Source of the DNA: Candidatus Gastranaerophilales bacterium
GTDB lineage: Bacteria > Cyanobacteriota > Vampirovibrionia > Gastranaerophilales > Gastranaerophilaceae
NCBI GenBank assembly: GCA_944323425.1
Contig: CALUSL010000001.1
Coordinates: 1 to 64,000, forward strand
DNA: 64,000 nucleotides
Direction: 5' to 3'
Below, in pieces: positions 23,865-34,900 of the stretch. A model generated the notes under the pieces. That model made no database searches, was not told the origin of the DNA, and saw only the letters and a list, made by a program, of their open reading frames with translations. The translations under genes were made by a program, and so were the position numbers. Numbering within the stretch: position 1 is the first letter of the stretch; the number at the start of each line of letters is the position of its first letter.

Positions 23865-24859
23865 TATTGCATCATCTCTTCAAATGTGCTCAGATCGTTG
23901 TAATTAAACGTGTTGACGAATTTGTACAACAATTCAGGGAAGAACCTTTTTGAACCGACTTCCAGCATTATTCTAAGAGCTTCTTTTGTATTTTTAACCT
24001 TATATGTGGTTTTTCCAGAAGTAAGGTCGTCAAAGAAACTGCACATTCCGACAACACGGCTTAATTCGCTTATTTGTTCGCCTGAAAGCTTGAACGGATA
24101 TCCGGAACCGTCATTGTTTTCATGGTGTTCCAGAGCAACAAGACAGATATCTTCCGGCATGTTCATATCAAGTTTTAGAATTTTGTAACCGATTTGGGTA
24201 TGACTTTGAATGATTTTTGTTTCTTGAGATGATGGGTTTGTCTTTTTCAAAAGATCTTCAGGAATTCTTGTCATTCCGATATCGTGCAGAAGTGCACTTT
24301 TTGTGATTTTTGCAATTATATCAGAGTCATACTCCATTTTATATCCAAATGCTGTTGCAAGAATAGCAGTATTTAGAGAATGGCAGTCCGCATAGCTGCC
24401 CAGAAGTTTAAGTTGTGAGCAAAATTTTACATCTTCAATTACATTACCGATATCAGAAAGGATTTTCGTTTTTATTTCATCTATCATCAGCGCAGCATCT
24501 TTGTTCTCATTATTATTAACAGCAAACATTGTTGTTGCATAATATGATTTCATATCGACCTGTGCCTGAGCTTTGATTTTTGATGTTTTGTTTACGGTTT
24601 TGTCAAAAATAATTTCTTTTGTATGTGTCGCCGGCGGCGGAATATACTCGCCGTCTGAAGGTTTATTGTCCGTTGAGATTTTTGTGGGACGCTGATTTTT
24701 CGGAGCATCTTTATATAATTCGCTATACTGAGAAATTCTCAAAAGTTTTCCGGAGGTTAGTATTTCACCTGCACTAATGAGTTTTTCTCCGCTGTCGTTA
24801 TAAATGTCAAACGGCAGCATTTTAAATTTTACAAGATCTTCAACTAAAATTCTTTCCAT
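23864..24859 (-). CDS. HD-GYP domain protein, probable c-di-GMP phosphodiesterase
   Basis: The N-terminal ~100 residues form an uncharacterised region with a phrase on cell-signalling-like strands (MLPFDIYNDSGEKLI). The C-terminal HD-GYP domain has LLHDIGMTRIPEDLL near residue 190 (metal-binding His-Asp), HTQIGYKIL, and LEHHENNDGSGYPFKL near 245, which contains the GYP signature. HD-GYP enzymes degrade c-di-GMP to GMP. There is no receiver domain. It precedes trmFO with a one-base overlap; the link between signalling and tRNA modification is unclear. Confidence 0.88.
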   Translation of the reverse strand: MERILVEDLVKFKMLPFDIYNDSGEKLISAGEILTSGKLLRISQYSELYKDAPKNQRPTKISTDNKPSDGEYIPPPATHTKEIIFDKTVNKTSKIKAQAQVDMKSYYATTMFAVNNNENKDAALMIDEIKTKILSDIGNVIEDVKFCSQLKLLGSYADCHSLNTAILATAFGYKMEYDSDIIAKITKSALLHDIGMTRIPEDLLKKTNPSSQETKIIQSHTQIGYKILKLDMNMPEDICLVALEHHENNDGSGYPFKLSGEQISELSRVVGMCSFFDDLTSGKTTYKVKNTKEALRIMLEVGSKRFFPELLYKFVNTFNYNDLSTFEEMMQ

Positions 24860-24977
24860 GCTGATATCCCACTATTCGTCTGTAATTGATTATAAAGGAT
24901 TTATTAGAATTTTGAAACAATACGTTTGTATGATTTATTTTGAGTCTGCTATAATGCTAAAAAACAGGAGGATATGA

Positions 24978-25655
24978 ATGACTAATTTGACTTATATCGG
25001 ACACAGCGCATTTTATATTGAAAATGCAAAATGCGGTATTCTTATTGATCCGTTTATTTCACAAAATCCACTCGCAAAATTTGATTCTGCCAGTAAAAAA
25101 ATTACGGATATTATTGTTACACACGGGCATGGAGATCACCTAGGTGATGCTGTGCCAATTTCAAAAGCAACCGGTGCCGTTATAAGTGCAATATTTGAAC
25201 TGGCAAACTGGTGTGCCTCGCAAGGTGCCAATGCAAATCCTGTGCAAATGGGCGGTCTAATCAGCTATGAATGGGGAAAGCTTCGTTTTGTACCGGCATT
25301 TCACAGTAATTCTACACCGGACGGAAAATACGCAGGAATGCCAACAGGTGCTATTTTAGAAATTGACGGCAAAAAAATTTATCACTGCGGAGATACATGC
25401 CTTAATTCAGAAATGAAGGTTATTGGAGAAGTGTATAAACCTGATATGATGCTGGTTCCAATCGGTTCCCACTTTACAATGGATATTGATGATGCGGTAA
25501 TTGCTGCACAGTGGACAGGAGTAAAAACAGTAATCCCTATGCACTACAACACCTTCCCGCCAATAAAAGCGGACGCTCAGGAATTCAAAACAAAATTACA
25601 AGATAAAGGAATAGAATGTATAATACTAAAACCAGAAGAAACACTTTCGATTTAG
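24978..25655 (+). CDS. Metal-dependent hydrolase, UPF0173 family (metallo-beta-lactamase fold)
   Basis: A 225-residue protein with the zinc-binding signature THGHGDHLGD near residues 50-59 and later His/Asp ligands in FHSN, YHCGDTCL and PMHYNTFPPI. The start MTNLTYIGHSAFYI is typical of UPF0173 hydrolases, whose substrates are mostly unknown. AGGAGG precedes the ATG. The 3' end overlaps the next gene by 40 bases in a different frame. Confidence 0.9.
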   Translation: MTNLTYIGHSAFYIENAKCGILIDPFISQNPLAKFDSASKKITDIIVTHGHGDHLGDAVPISKATGAVISAIFELANWCASQGANANPVQMGGLISYEWGKLRFVPAFHSNSTPDGKYAGMPTGAILEIDGKKIYHCGDTCLNSEMKVIGEVYKPDMMLVPIGSHFTMDIDDAVIAAQWTGVKTVIPMHYNTFPPIKADAQEFKTKLQDKGIECIILKPEETLSI

Positions 25656-26614
25656 AGCAAAAATATGCTGTTATGGTTGTACCAACCGGTATAGGTGCTT
25701 CTATAGGCGGTTATGCCGGTGACGCAAGTCTGGTTGCCCGCGAAGTTGCACAAAATATACCGCTAATCGTAAATCCTAATATAGTTAATGCTGCTGTGTT
25801 CTCGGGTATTACCGAAAATATGCTCTATGTTGAAGGCTGGAGTTTAAATGAATTTGTTCGGGGAAATCTGGGACTGATTCCCTCATCGAACAATAAAATT
25901 GGTGTAATTTTTGACAGGACAATCCCTGAAAATGTATTAAATATTCATATAAACACAATAAATGCCGTAAAAACGGTGTATGGCATTGATATTATCGGAT
26001 ATGAAATCACAGAAAAACCGGTTGGCATCGAGTTTTTTACTACAGAAAATGATATTTCTTCGGGAGTTGTTAATCATCCGGAAACAATGCTTAATGCAGG
26101 TCAAAAACTTTTGAATAGAGGTGCTGACGTACTTGCTGTTGTTTGCTACTTTCAGGAGCCGCCTGAGGACGAATATGAAAACGGAGAGGGTGTGGATGTT
26201 GTAGGCGGCGTAGAGGCTGTTGTTTCTCACTATCTTTCACGTGAGCTTTTTTGTCCCTGTGTTCACGCCCCTGCTTTTGCAGATGTTTCAATAACAGGAA
26301 ATATTGTCAGCCCGAAATGCAGTGCGGAATATATAACGCCAACCTTTCTTCCCTGTCTTATGTTTGGCTTAACAAACGCCCCTTTACTGTCAAAAAATTT
26401 CGATTCGGCAATTACAAAAGAAAATATACATTCACTATTAATGCCATATGATTCACTTGGCAGCGGAATAGTCTTTGATTCGTTAAGAAGTAACATTCCT
26501 GTTTATGCGATAAAAGAAAATACATCTGTTTTGAATGTCGACAAAAATGCTTTAGGCCTGAAAGATGTTAATGAACTAGAAACTTATCGTGACTTTATTC
26601 GTCTTTTAAAATAA
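25616..26614 (+). CDS. DUF3326-like protein (cyanobacterial family, function unknown)
   Basis: The segment VMVVPTGIGASIGGYAGDAS near residue 20 and PLIVNPNIVNAAVFSGI match my memory of DUF3326, a family found in cyanobacteria and plants. Other notable phrases are CYFQEPPEDEYENGEGVD, GGVEAVVSHYLSRE and the C-terminal SLGSGIVFDSL. It has no signal peptide or membrane segment. ATG 25616 lies inside the previous gene but has AAGGA at good spacing; ATG 25673 is an alternative. It is the last gene before rpoB. No biochemical role is known to me. Confidence 0.7.
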   Translation: MYNTKTRRNTFDLEQKYAVMVVPTGIGASIGGYAGDASLVAREVAQNIPLIVNPNIVNAAVFSGITENMLYVEGWSLNEFVRGNLGLIPSSNNKIGVIFDRTIPENVLNIHINTINAVKTVYGIDIIGYEITEKPVGIEFFTTENDISSGVVNHPETMLNAGQKLLNRGADVLAVVCYFQEPPEDEYENGEGVDVVGGVEAVVSHYLSRELFCPCVHAPAFADVSITGNIVSPKCSAEYITPTFLPCLMFGLTNAPLLSKNFDSAITKENIHSLLMPYDSLGSGIVFDSLRSNIPVYAIKENTSVLNVDKNALGLKDVNELETYRDFIRLLK

Positions 26615-26741
26615 TACTTTGTTCTTAGGGAGGGTTGACACGTAAAGCGAATAACGGCAATTATTTTCAGAATAGTATATACTGGATTTTGAGATTTGTA
26701 AACAAATGTTTCGCTAAAAATTTGAAAATAGCCTGATTTTC

Positions 26742-26769
26742 TTGACTCGCATGTTTTAGCGGATAAGAT
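26742..26769 (+). promoter_or_regulatory. Candidate promoter of rpoB-rpoC1-rpoC2
   Basis: TTGACT (26742-26747), a 16-base spacer, then TAAGAT (26764-26769) gives a reasonable sigma-70 promoter about 90 bases before the rpoB start. A TTGACA at 26635-26640 lacks a matching -10 box. rpoB is not preceded by rplJ-rplL as in most bacteria, so it needs its own promoter. Confidence 0.45.
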
Positions 26770-26862
26770 TGTAGAATGGTTAGATATGAGCAAAATTATA
26801 TTCGAATATCATAAACAAAATTTTATATATTAGTAGTACGCCACATTTAGCGAGGTAAATAA

Positions 26863-29800
26863 ATGTCGACAAAAAATCACGCAACAAGAGTTACTCCAAT
26901 GGGAATACCAAATACCCGTCTGGATGACTTGCCGGACCTAATTGAAGTTCAAAAGAAATCTTTTGAATGGTTTTTAAAAGAAGGTTTGAAGGAAGAATTG
27001 TTGTCTTTTTCTCCGATAAAAGACTACACTGGTCGTCTTGAGCTGCATTTTCTTCCGAATTATACATTTGACAATCCTAAATATACAATTGAGGAAGCCA
27101 GAATACACGACGCAACTTATGCAAAACAGCTCCGTGTAATGGTTAGACTCGTAAACCGTGATACCGGTGAAATTAAAGAACAGGAAGTATACATTGGTGA
27201 TATTCCGACAATGACTGATAAAGGTACATTTATCGTTAACGGTGCAGAACGTGTTATTGTATCCCAAATCGTTCGTTCTCCCGGTGTTTACTTCAAAAGA
27301 GAAATTTCTCCGACAGGTAAACGTCTGTACAATGCTACTTTGATTCCAAACAGAGGTGCATGGTTAAAAATCGAAACAGACGCAAACGATGTTATTTACG
27401 TAAAAATAGATAAAAACAGAAAAATCCTTGCAACTACATTGCTGAAGGCAATGGGTATTACTGTTTCTGAAATGGAAACTCTGTTTACTCACGCAGATTT
27501 CTTAAAGAAAACACTTGATAAAGATCCGACAGAAACTACAGATGATGCTTTGATTGAAATCTATAAAAAACTTCGTCCTGGCGATCCAGCATCTGCTGCA
27601 GGCGGACGTTCTATTCTCGAAGCACGTTTCTTTGATGAAAAGAAATACGATATCGGCAGAGTCGGACGTTATAAATTAAACAAAAAACTTGGATTGAACC
27701 TGCCCGAGACACAAAGAACAGTTACTGTTCAAGATATCGTTGCATCAATCGAATACCTCATCAATCTAACATACGATGAAGGAAGCTGTGATGATATCGA
27801 CCACCTCGGAAACAGAAGAATCCGTTCAGTTGGTGAATTGTTACAAAACCAGTTCAGAGTTGGTCTTTCCAGAATTGAAAGAATCGTTAAAGAAAGAATG
27901 ACTCTTCAGGATTCTGATACATTGACACCGTTGAACCTTTTAAATACAAAGCCGTTGGTTGCTTCATTAAAAGAATTCTTTGGTTCATCACAGTTGTCTC
28001 AATTTATGGACCAGGTTAACCCGCTTTCCGAATTAACACACAAAAGAAGAATATCCGCATTGGGACCCGGCGGTCTTGTTAGAGAAAGAGCCGGATTCGC
28101 AGTCCGCGATATTCACCCTTCACACTATGGACGTATTTGTCCGGTTGAAACGCCTGAAGGTCCGAACGCAGGTTTGATTGGTTCACTAGCAACTCACGCG
28201 AAAGTCAATGATTACGGATTTATTGAATCACCGTTCTTTGCTGTTAAAGATGGTGTCGTAACAGAAGAAGTTCATTATCTTTCTGCTGACGAAGAAGAAA
28301 ACCTCCGTATCGCGCCTGCAGATTTGCAGTTAAATCCTGACAGAAGTATCAAACATCCGTATGTACCTGTTCGTTATCGTTCAGAATTTACAATGGGTGA
28401 ATCTACAAGAGTTGACTACATGGGTGTTTGCCCGATTCAGATTATTTCTGTTGCTACGTCGTTGATTCCATTTATTGAACACGATGATGCTAACCGTGCA
28501 CTGATGGGTTCAAACATGCAGCGTCAGGCTGTTCCTCTTCTTATCACTGACCGTCCGGTTGTTGGTACCGGTCTTGAAAAGAGAGCTGCTAAAGACTCAG
28601 GTATGGTAATTGTTTCTACAGTTGACGGTGTTGTTGAAAGAGTAGTCGGTGAAGAAATTATTATCAAAGACAAAGCTGGTAAATTACACAAACATACACT
28701 GATGAAATATGTAAGAAGCAACCAGGATACCTGTATTAACCAGAAACCAATCGTTCAGGCTGGTGACGTGGTTAAAGCAGGTGATGTTATTGCTGATGGT
28801 GCTTCTACTCATATGGGTGAACTTTCTCTCGGTAAAAACATACTTGTTGCTTATATGCCGTGGGAAGGATATAACTTCGAAGATGCTATCCTTCTTTCTG
28901 AAAGATGCGTTATGGATGATATATTCACATCAGTTCACATAGAAAAATTAGAAATAGACGCAAGACAAACAAAACTCGGTCCTGAAGAAATTACAAGAGA
29001 AGTCCCGAATGTTTCAGAAGAATCATTGAGACACCTTGATGAAAGAGGTATTGTAAGAATCGGTGCAAGAGTTTATGCGGACGATATTCTGGTTGGTAAA
29101 GTTACACCTAAAGGTGAATCAGAACATCCGCCGGAAGAAAAACTTCTCCGTGCTATCTTTGCTGAAAAAGCTAGAGATGTTAAAGACAACTCACTTAGAG
29201 TTCCTCACGGCGAAGGCGGACGTGTAGTCGACGTTAAGGTATTTGACAGAGAAAAAGGCGATGAGCTTCCTCCTGGAGCAAATACAGTTATTAGAGTTTA
29301 CATAGCTCAAAAACGTAAAGTTTCAGTTGGTGACAAACTCTCAGGTCGTCACGGAAACAAAGGTATTGTTTCAAGAATTCTTCCAAAAGAAGATATGCCG
29401 TTCTTGCCTGACGGTACTCCCGTAGATATCGTATTGAATCCGCTGGGTGTTCCTTCTCGTATGAACGTTGGGCAAACATACGAATGCCTTCTCGGTCTTG
29501 CATCATATTTGACAAAAGACTATTATGAAGCTCCTTCATTTGATGAAATGTATGGCGATAACATGTCGGAAATTGCGACAAAAGCAGAGCTTCTCAGAGG
29601 TATTAAAGAATCAGGATGCGATTGGGTAAGAGAAGATGGAAAAGTTCTTCTTATAGACGGCAGAACAGGTGAACCGTTTGATGAACCTGTTGCTGTAGGT
29701 CTTTCTTATATCCTGAAACTTGTTCACCTCGTAGATGACAAAATTCACGCAAGAAGTACAGGTCCTTACTCACTGGTTACTCAACAGCCTCTGGGTGGTA

Positions 29801-30177
29801 AAGCTCAATTCGGCGGTCAAAGATTCGGTGAGATGGAAGTTTGGGCTCTTGAAGCATATGGCGCTGCTTACACGCTTCAGGAAATGTTAACAATCAAATC
29901 AGACGACGTTAACGGAAGAAGCAGAGCATACGAAGCTATTGTCAAGGGCGACAACATTCCGAGACCGGGTATCCCTGAATCGTTCAAAGTCCTCGTCAGA
30001 GAACTTCAATCTATCGGTTTGGATATCACTGTTGCTAAGAAGGGCGGCGAAGAAGTTGACCTTATGTCTGACACTGATGATTTAAGAAAGTCTGCTCCAA
30101 AGAGAACACTTTCTGATATTGATTCAGAGTTGTTAAACATTAACTTCTTTGAAACCCCGGCTACATTTAAAGATTAA
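26863..30177 (+). CDS. rpoB: DNA-directed RNA polymerase subunit beta
   Basis: A full-length 1104-residue beta subunit, close to the cyanobacterial size and lacking the large insertions of proteobacterial RpoB. Recognised regions include [20 protein letters not shown], the rifampicin pocket [25 protein letters not shown] (in part [18 protein letters not shown]), [48 protein letters not shown], and the C-terminal [19 protein letters not shown]. It forms half of the catalytic cleft. GAGG precedes the ATG. It is first in an operon with rpoC1 and rpoC2. Confidence 0.99.
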   Translation: MSTKNHATRVTPMGIPNTRLDDLPDLIEVQKKSFEWFLKEGLKEELLSFSPIKDYTGRLELHFLPNYTFDNPKYTIEEARIHDATYAKQLRVMVRLVNRDTGEIKEQEVYIGDIPTMTDKGTFIVNGAERVIVSQIVRSPGVYFKREISPTGKRLYNATLIPNRGAWLKIETDANDVIYVKIDKNRKILATTLLKAMGITVSEMETLFTHADFLKKTLDKDPTETTDDALIEIYKKLRPGDPASAAGGRSILEARFFDEKKYDIGRVGRYKLNKKLGLNLPETQRTVTVQDIVASIEYLINLTYDEGSCDDIDHLGNRRIRSVGELLQNQFRVGLSRIERIVKERMTLQDSDTLTPLNLLNTKPLVASLKEFFGSSQLSQFMDQVNPLSELTHKRRISALGPGGLVRERAGFAVRDIHPSHYGRICPVETPEGPNAGLIGSLATHAKVNDYGFIESPFFAVKDGVVTEEVHYLSADEEENLRIAPADLQLNPDRSIKHPYVPVRYRSEFTMGESTRVDYMGVCPIQIISVATSLIPFIEHDDANRALMGSNMQRQAVPLLITDRPVVGTGLEKRAAKDSGMVIVSTVDGVVERVVGEEIIIKDKAGKLHKHTLMKYVRSNQDTCINQKPIVQAGDVVKAGDVIADGASTHMGELSLGKNILVAYMPWEGYNFEDAILLSERCVMDDIFTSVHIEKLEIDARQTKLGPEEITREVPNVSEESLRHLDERGIVRIGARVYADDILVGKVTPKGESEHPPEEKLLRAIFAEKARDVKDNSLRVPHGEGGRVVDVKVFDREKGDELPPGANTVIRVYIAQKRKVSVGDKLSGRHGNKGIVSRILPKEDMPFLPDGTPVDIVLNPLGVPSRMNVGQTYECLLGLASYLTKDYYEAPSFDEMYGDNMSEIATKAELLRGIKESGCDWVREDGKVLLIDGRTGEPFDEPVAVGLSYILKLVHLVDDKIHARSTGPYSLVTQQPLGGKAQFGGQRFGEMEVWALEAYGAAYTLQEMLTIKSDDVNGRSRAYEAIVKGDNIPRPGIPESFKVLVRELQSIGLDITVAKKGGEEVDLMSDTDDLRKSAPKRTLSDIDSELLNINFFETPATFKD

Positions 30178-30198
30178 TTAATATAGGAGATAAGGACA

Positions 30199-31911
30199 TT
30201 GTCTACAAGCATAGATTATTTTGACTATATACGAATCAGTATCGCGTCACCTGAACGTGTACTGAAATGGTCATACGGTGAGGTTACGAAACCTGAAACA
30301 ATCAACTACCGTACATTAAAACCTGAACGTGACGGCTTGTTCTGCGAAAGAATTTTCGGACCATCAAAGGACTGGGAATGTTTCTGCGGTAAGTATAAAA
30401 GAGTCAGACACAAAGGTATTATCTGCGAACGCTGCGGTGTTGAAGTTACTGACTCAAAAGTAAGACGTCACAGAATGGGACATATCAAACTGGCAGCTCC
30501 TGTCAGCCATATATGGTTTCTGAAGGGCATTCCTTCATATCTTGGACTTCTCTTAGATATGTCATTAAAAGATCTTGAGCAGGTTATTTATTTCAATAAT
30601 TATGTTGTAATAGATCCGGCTGACTCAGGATTTAAAAAATTACAGCTCTTATCGGAAGAAGAATATGATGATTTTCTTGTAGAAAATGAAGAGTCAGCAC
30701 TTAGAGTCGGTATTGGTGCTGAAGCTATCAAGGAACTTCTTTCAGAAATTACATTGACAGAACTTGCAGAAGAAATCAGAAATGAATTGGCTTCATCCGG
30801 TGGTTCTGTTCAAAAAAGAGCAAAATTAATTAAAAGATTAAGATTGGTTGAGTCTTTGATTGCCTCTAATACAGAACCAACCTGGATGATTATGGATGTT
30901 CTTCCTGTTACTCCTCCAGACTTGAGACCTATGGTTCAATTAGACGGCGGAAGATTTGCAACTTCTGACTTAAACGATTTATACAGACGCGTTATTAACA
31001 GAAACAATCGTTTGTTAAGACTTATTGAAATGGGCGCTCCTGAAATTATCGTAAGAAATGAAAAACGTATGTTACAGGAAGCTGTTGATGCTCTTATTGA
31101 TAATGGCAGACGCGGAAGAACTGTAGTAGGTCCGAATAACAGACCATTAAAATCATTGTCAAATATCATTGAAGGTAAACAGGGTCGTTTCAGACAGAAC
31201 CTGCTTGGTAAACGTGTTGACTACTCTGGTCGTTCAGTTATTGTTGTCGGTCCGAGTTTACAACTCAACCAGTGCGGTTTGCCGAAGGAAATGGCAATTG
31301 AACTGTTCAAACCTTTCGTAGTTAATAAACTTATTGAACGCGGACTTGTTCAAAATATTAAATCAGCTAAAAAGAAAATCGAACGTTCCGAACCCGTTGT
31401 TTGGGATATCTTAGAAGAGGTAATTGACGGACATCCGGTACTGTTGAACCGTGCTCCTACTCTTCACAGACTCGGTATACAGGCATTTGAACCGAAACTT
31501 GTTGAAGGTCGTGCAATTCAGCTTCATCCGCTTGTTTGTACAGCATTCAACGCTGACTTTGACGGTGACCAAATGGCTGTTCACGTACCGCTTTCAATTG
31601 AAGCCCAAACGGAAGCAAGAATGCTGATGCTGGCTACAAACAACATCCTCGCTCCTGCTACCGGTAAACCTATTATCACTCCTTCTCAGGATATGGTTTT
31701 GGGTATGTACTATCTGACAACAATTAAAGATCAGACAGCACCTATAAAAGGATATTTCTATAGCTTCCAGGATGCAATTGCTGCACTCGAGGCTAAAGTA
31801 ATAGAGCTTCACGACAAGATTATTGTCAGAGATGAACATGGTCAGAGAATAGAAACGACTGTAGGTAGAATTATATTTAACGAAACAGTCAGAAAATCAC
31901 TGGCTCTGTAA
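30199..31911 (+). CDS. rpoC1: RNA polymerase subunit gamma (N-terminal half of beta-prime)
   Basis: This is the N-terminal part of beta-prime as a separate 570-residue protein, as in Cyanobacteria and plastids. It has the zinc-binding Cys set CFCGKYK...CERCG near residues 69-88, the [12 protein letters not shown] region, the [18 protein letters not shown] lid and switch segment, and the active-site Mg-binding [12 protein letters not shown] near 455. The start is TTG 30199, 3 bases after AGGAGATAAGGACA. The protein ends soon after the catalytic domain. It is somewhat shorter than typical cyanobacterial gamma. Separate start and ribosome site of rpoC2 show that this is a real split and not a frameshift. 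Confidence 0.97.
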   Translation: MSTSIDYFDYIRISIASPERVLKWSYGEVTKPETINYRTLKPERDGLFCERIFGPSKDWECFCGKYKRVRHKGIICERCGVEVTDSKVRRHRMGHIKLAAPVSHIWFLKGIPSYLGLLLDMSLKDLEQVIYFNNYVVIDPADSGFKKLQLLSEEEYDDFLVENEESALRVGIGAEAIKELLSEITLTELAEEIRNELASSGGSVQKRAKLIKRLRLVESLIASNTEPTWMIMDVLPVTPPDLRPMVQLDGGRFATSDLNDLYRRVINRNNRLLRLIEMGAPEIIVRNEKRMLQEAVDALIDNGRRGRTVVGPNNRPLKSLSNIIEGKQGRFRQNLLGKRVDYSGRSVIVVGPSLQLNQCGLPKEMAIELFKPFVVNKLIERGLVQNIKSAKKKIERSEPVVWDILEEVIDGHPVLLNRAPTLHRLGIQAFEPKLVEGRAIQLHPLVCTAFNADFDGDQMAVHVPLSIEAQTEARMLMLATNNILAPATGKPIITPSQDMVLGMYYLTTIKDQTAPIKGYFYSFQDAIAALEAKVIELHDKIIVRDEHGQRIETTVGRIIFNETVRKSLAL

Positions 31912-31962
31912 TTGAATGCACAAAACCGTTAAATTAGAAGAAATTAAAGGGAAGATTATAAA

Positions 31963-34900
31963 ATGAACAATACATTAATTCCTCATAGCAAAAAACAATT
32001 TGACTTTATCAATAAGGTCATGGATAAGGGTGCTTTAAAGGATTTGCTGGCTCAGATTTATCTTGAGTTTGGCGGAGCTAAAGCAGCTGATCTGGCAAAC
32101 AGCCTGAAAAACCTCGGTTACAAATATGCAACAAAATCAGGCGTTACTATTTCTATCCAGGATTTGAGCGTTCCTCCGGAAAAGAAAGAGTTGCTTGCTG
32201 AAGCAGAAAAAGAGATTGAAAAATCTACAAACAGATACCTGAAGGGTGAAATTACCGAGGTAGAAAGATATACAAAAGTTATTGATACCTGGTCAGAAAC
32301 TACAGCAAGATTGACTGAACAGGTTGTAAAAAACTTTAATAAATTAAACCCTGTATATATGATGGCATTCTCCGGTGCAAGAGGTAACCTTTCTCAGGTA
32401 TCACAGCTTGTCGGTATGAGAGGCTTGATGGCAGACGCACAGGGACAAATTATTGACTTGCCTATCAAATCAAACTTTAAAGAAGGCTTGTCTGTTACAG
32501 AATACATTATTTCATCATACGGGGCACGTAAAGGTCTTGTTGACACAGCGTTAAAAACAGCTGACTCTGGATACTTAACAAGACGTCTTGTTGACGTTGC
32601 TCAGGATGTTATCATCAGAGAAGATGACTGCCATACTACAAAACACATTGTTATGTCAGCAATTTCTGATGGTGAAAAGATTGTTGCAAAATTAACTGAC
32701 AGACTTCTTGGCAGAACAATTGCAGAAGATATCAAAGACAAAGATGGAAATATTGTTGTTCCAACAAATACAACTATTGACAGAAACGATATTAAAAAGA
32801 TAGAACCACTCGGACTTACTGCTGTAAAAGTTCGTTCACCATTGACATGTGCGCTTGAATACGGTGTATGCCGTAAGTGCTATGGATGGGCTATGACAAC
32901 ACAAAAAATGGTTGATGTAGGTGAAGCAATTGGTATTATTGCTGCACAATCAATCGGTGAACCCGGTACACAGCTTACAATGAGAACATTCCACACAGGC
33001 GGTGTATTCAAAGGGTCTGGTGCTTTGAAACACGTGATTGCTGAAATTGACGGTGAAGTTGTTTCTAAGTTCAAAACAAAAGAAATGAGAACACGTCACG
33101 GTGATGTTGTTCAGGTCATGATTCAGGAAGCAGATGTTGAAATCAAAGGTGCTAAATTCTCTAGAACATATCATATACCAACAGGCGCAAAAATGCTTGT
33201 TACAACAGGTTCTGTTGTTAAAAAAGGTGATGAAATTGCAGAATTTGAACCTGCCTCAGCCGGTGATGGAAGCCGTTTGACAGAAAAGGCAACAAAAGAT
33301 ATCAACTCTGATTTGTCAGGTGAAGTTCTTTTTGAAGACTTTGTTGCTGATGAAAAGAAAGACCGTCAGGGCAACGTATCCAGAACAGCTAACAAAAATG
33401 GTATTGTTTGGGTATTAGGCGGTGATGTATACAGCTTGCCGGGCGGATCAAAAATTCTTGTAAAAGACGGACAGAACATCAAGGCCGGTGAAAAATTAGC
33501 AGAAACTCATATTTCATCTGAACACGGCGGTGAAGTAAGAGTCGGCGAAAACCTTGAAATCGAAGAAGTTAAATTTGACGGTAAGAAAATCAAAAAGATT
33601 GTTCAGGGTAAAGAACTGACTATAGTTATTGCGTCAATTGCTCCGTCAAATGCAGTTTTTGAATCAACTAAGAAAGAACAATTCTGGACTGTTGAATCAA
33701 CCGGTGAAAAATATATCGTAAAATCACCAGCTGATACAACTGTTGAAAACGGAATGATTATTGCAGAGCTTATTGATGATGAGTATGCCGTAGAATCCGC
33801 CGGTGAAATCAGATATATGGGTATTGAAGTTGATGATAATCAAATTATTACAAACCCCGGTTCTGTTGTGTTCATTCCGGAAGAAGTTCATCAGATTAAT
33901 AAAGATGCAAGTCTGAAAATGGTAGAAAACAATACTTTTGTTACTGCCGGTACAGAGGTTGTAAAAGATCTTTATACCCACATCGATGGTATTGTTGAAT
34001 TCAAAGAATTCAATGATATTATCCATGAAGTAATAATCAGACCTGGTGAAATATTCACTCTTGAAAATATTGGTGATTTAAAAGTTGAAGAAGGTGAAAT
34101 TGTCGAAGCCGGTACACAGATTGCTCCGAAAATTAAAGCTAAATCAACTTCAATCGTTACAATAATGGAAAGTGATGATACAAGTCTTGATATAGATGAT
34201 TTGGATGAAGATATTGATGTAGCTTCTCTCGATGAAGAAACAATTACAAATCAACCTATTCAAATTCTCGTTAGACCTGTACAACAGTTTGATATCAAAC
34301 CTAAATCAGTTTCTATTGAATTTGAAAGTACTGATGAAGCTATCAGCATAGTTCCTGTTACACAGCTTCAGTACAAGGATGGAGCAAGAGTTAGAAATCT
34401 TGATGGTGCAACACTAACAAGAACAAGTCTTGTTCTGCAAATGCAGGGCTATTTAAGCCACCTTAAAGGTATGGTTGAAATGACACCTGACAATGCGCTG
34501 AAAGTTGTTGTACTTGAAACGCTTATTGTAAGAAGAGAAATTGAAGGATCTAATAAAGCTTCATTGCAAACTGAATTGCTTGTAGAAAACGGTCAAATTA
34601 TCGAACCTCGCGAACCTGTTGCAAAAACTCAGGTACTTGCTGTAAATGACGGTATTGCAAGCATAAAAGGTGACGGTGAAGAACTTAGAAGACTTCTTCT
34701 TATTTCTGCAAATTCAGAAAAAGAAGTTGCGTTGAAAACAAAACCTGTTGTTAAAGCCGGTGAAATGGTTAGAATGGATTCAGTTCTTTCTGAAAGCGGA
34801 GAAAAATCTCCTGTTTCCGGTCAGGTTGTAGATGTTACTAAAAATTCTGTAAAAATCAGAGTCGGCAGACCTTACCTCATCAGCCCTGGTACTATGTTAC

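Noticed and set aside
26635-26640. TTGACA as the rpoB -35 box
   Set aside because: No -10 sequence lies 15-19 bases downstream; the pair at 26742/26764 is better spaced.
31911-31963. A broken rpoC gene (frameshift or pseudogene)
   Set aside because: The two halves are separated by 51 bases, each has its own start and ribosome site, and the split is at the place known in Cyanobacteria and plastids. Both active-site regions are intact.
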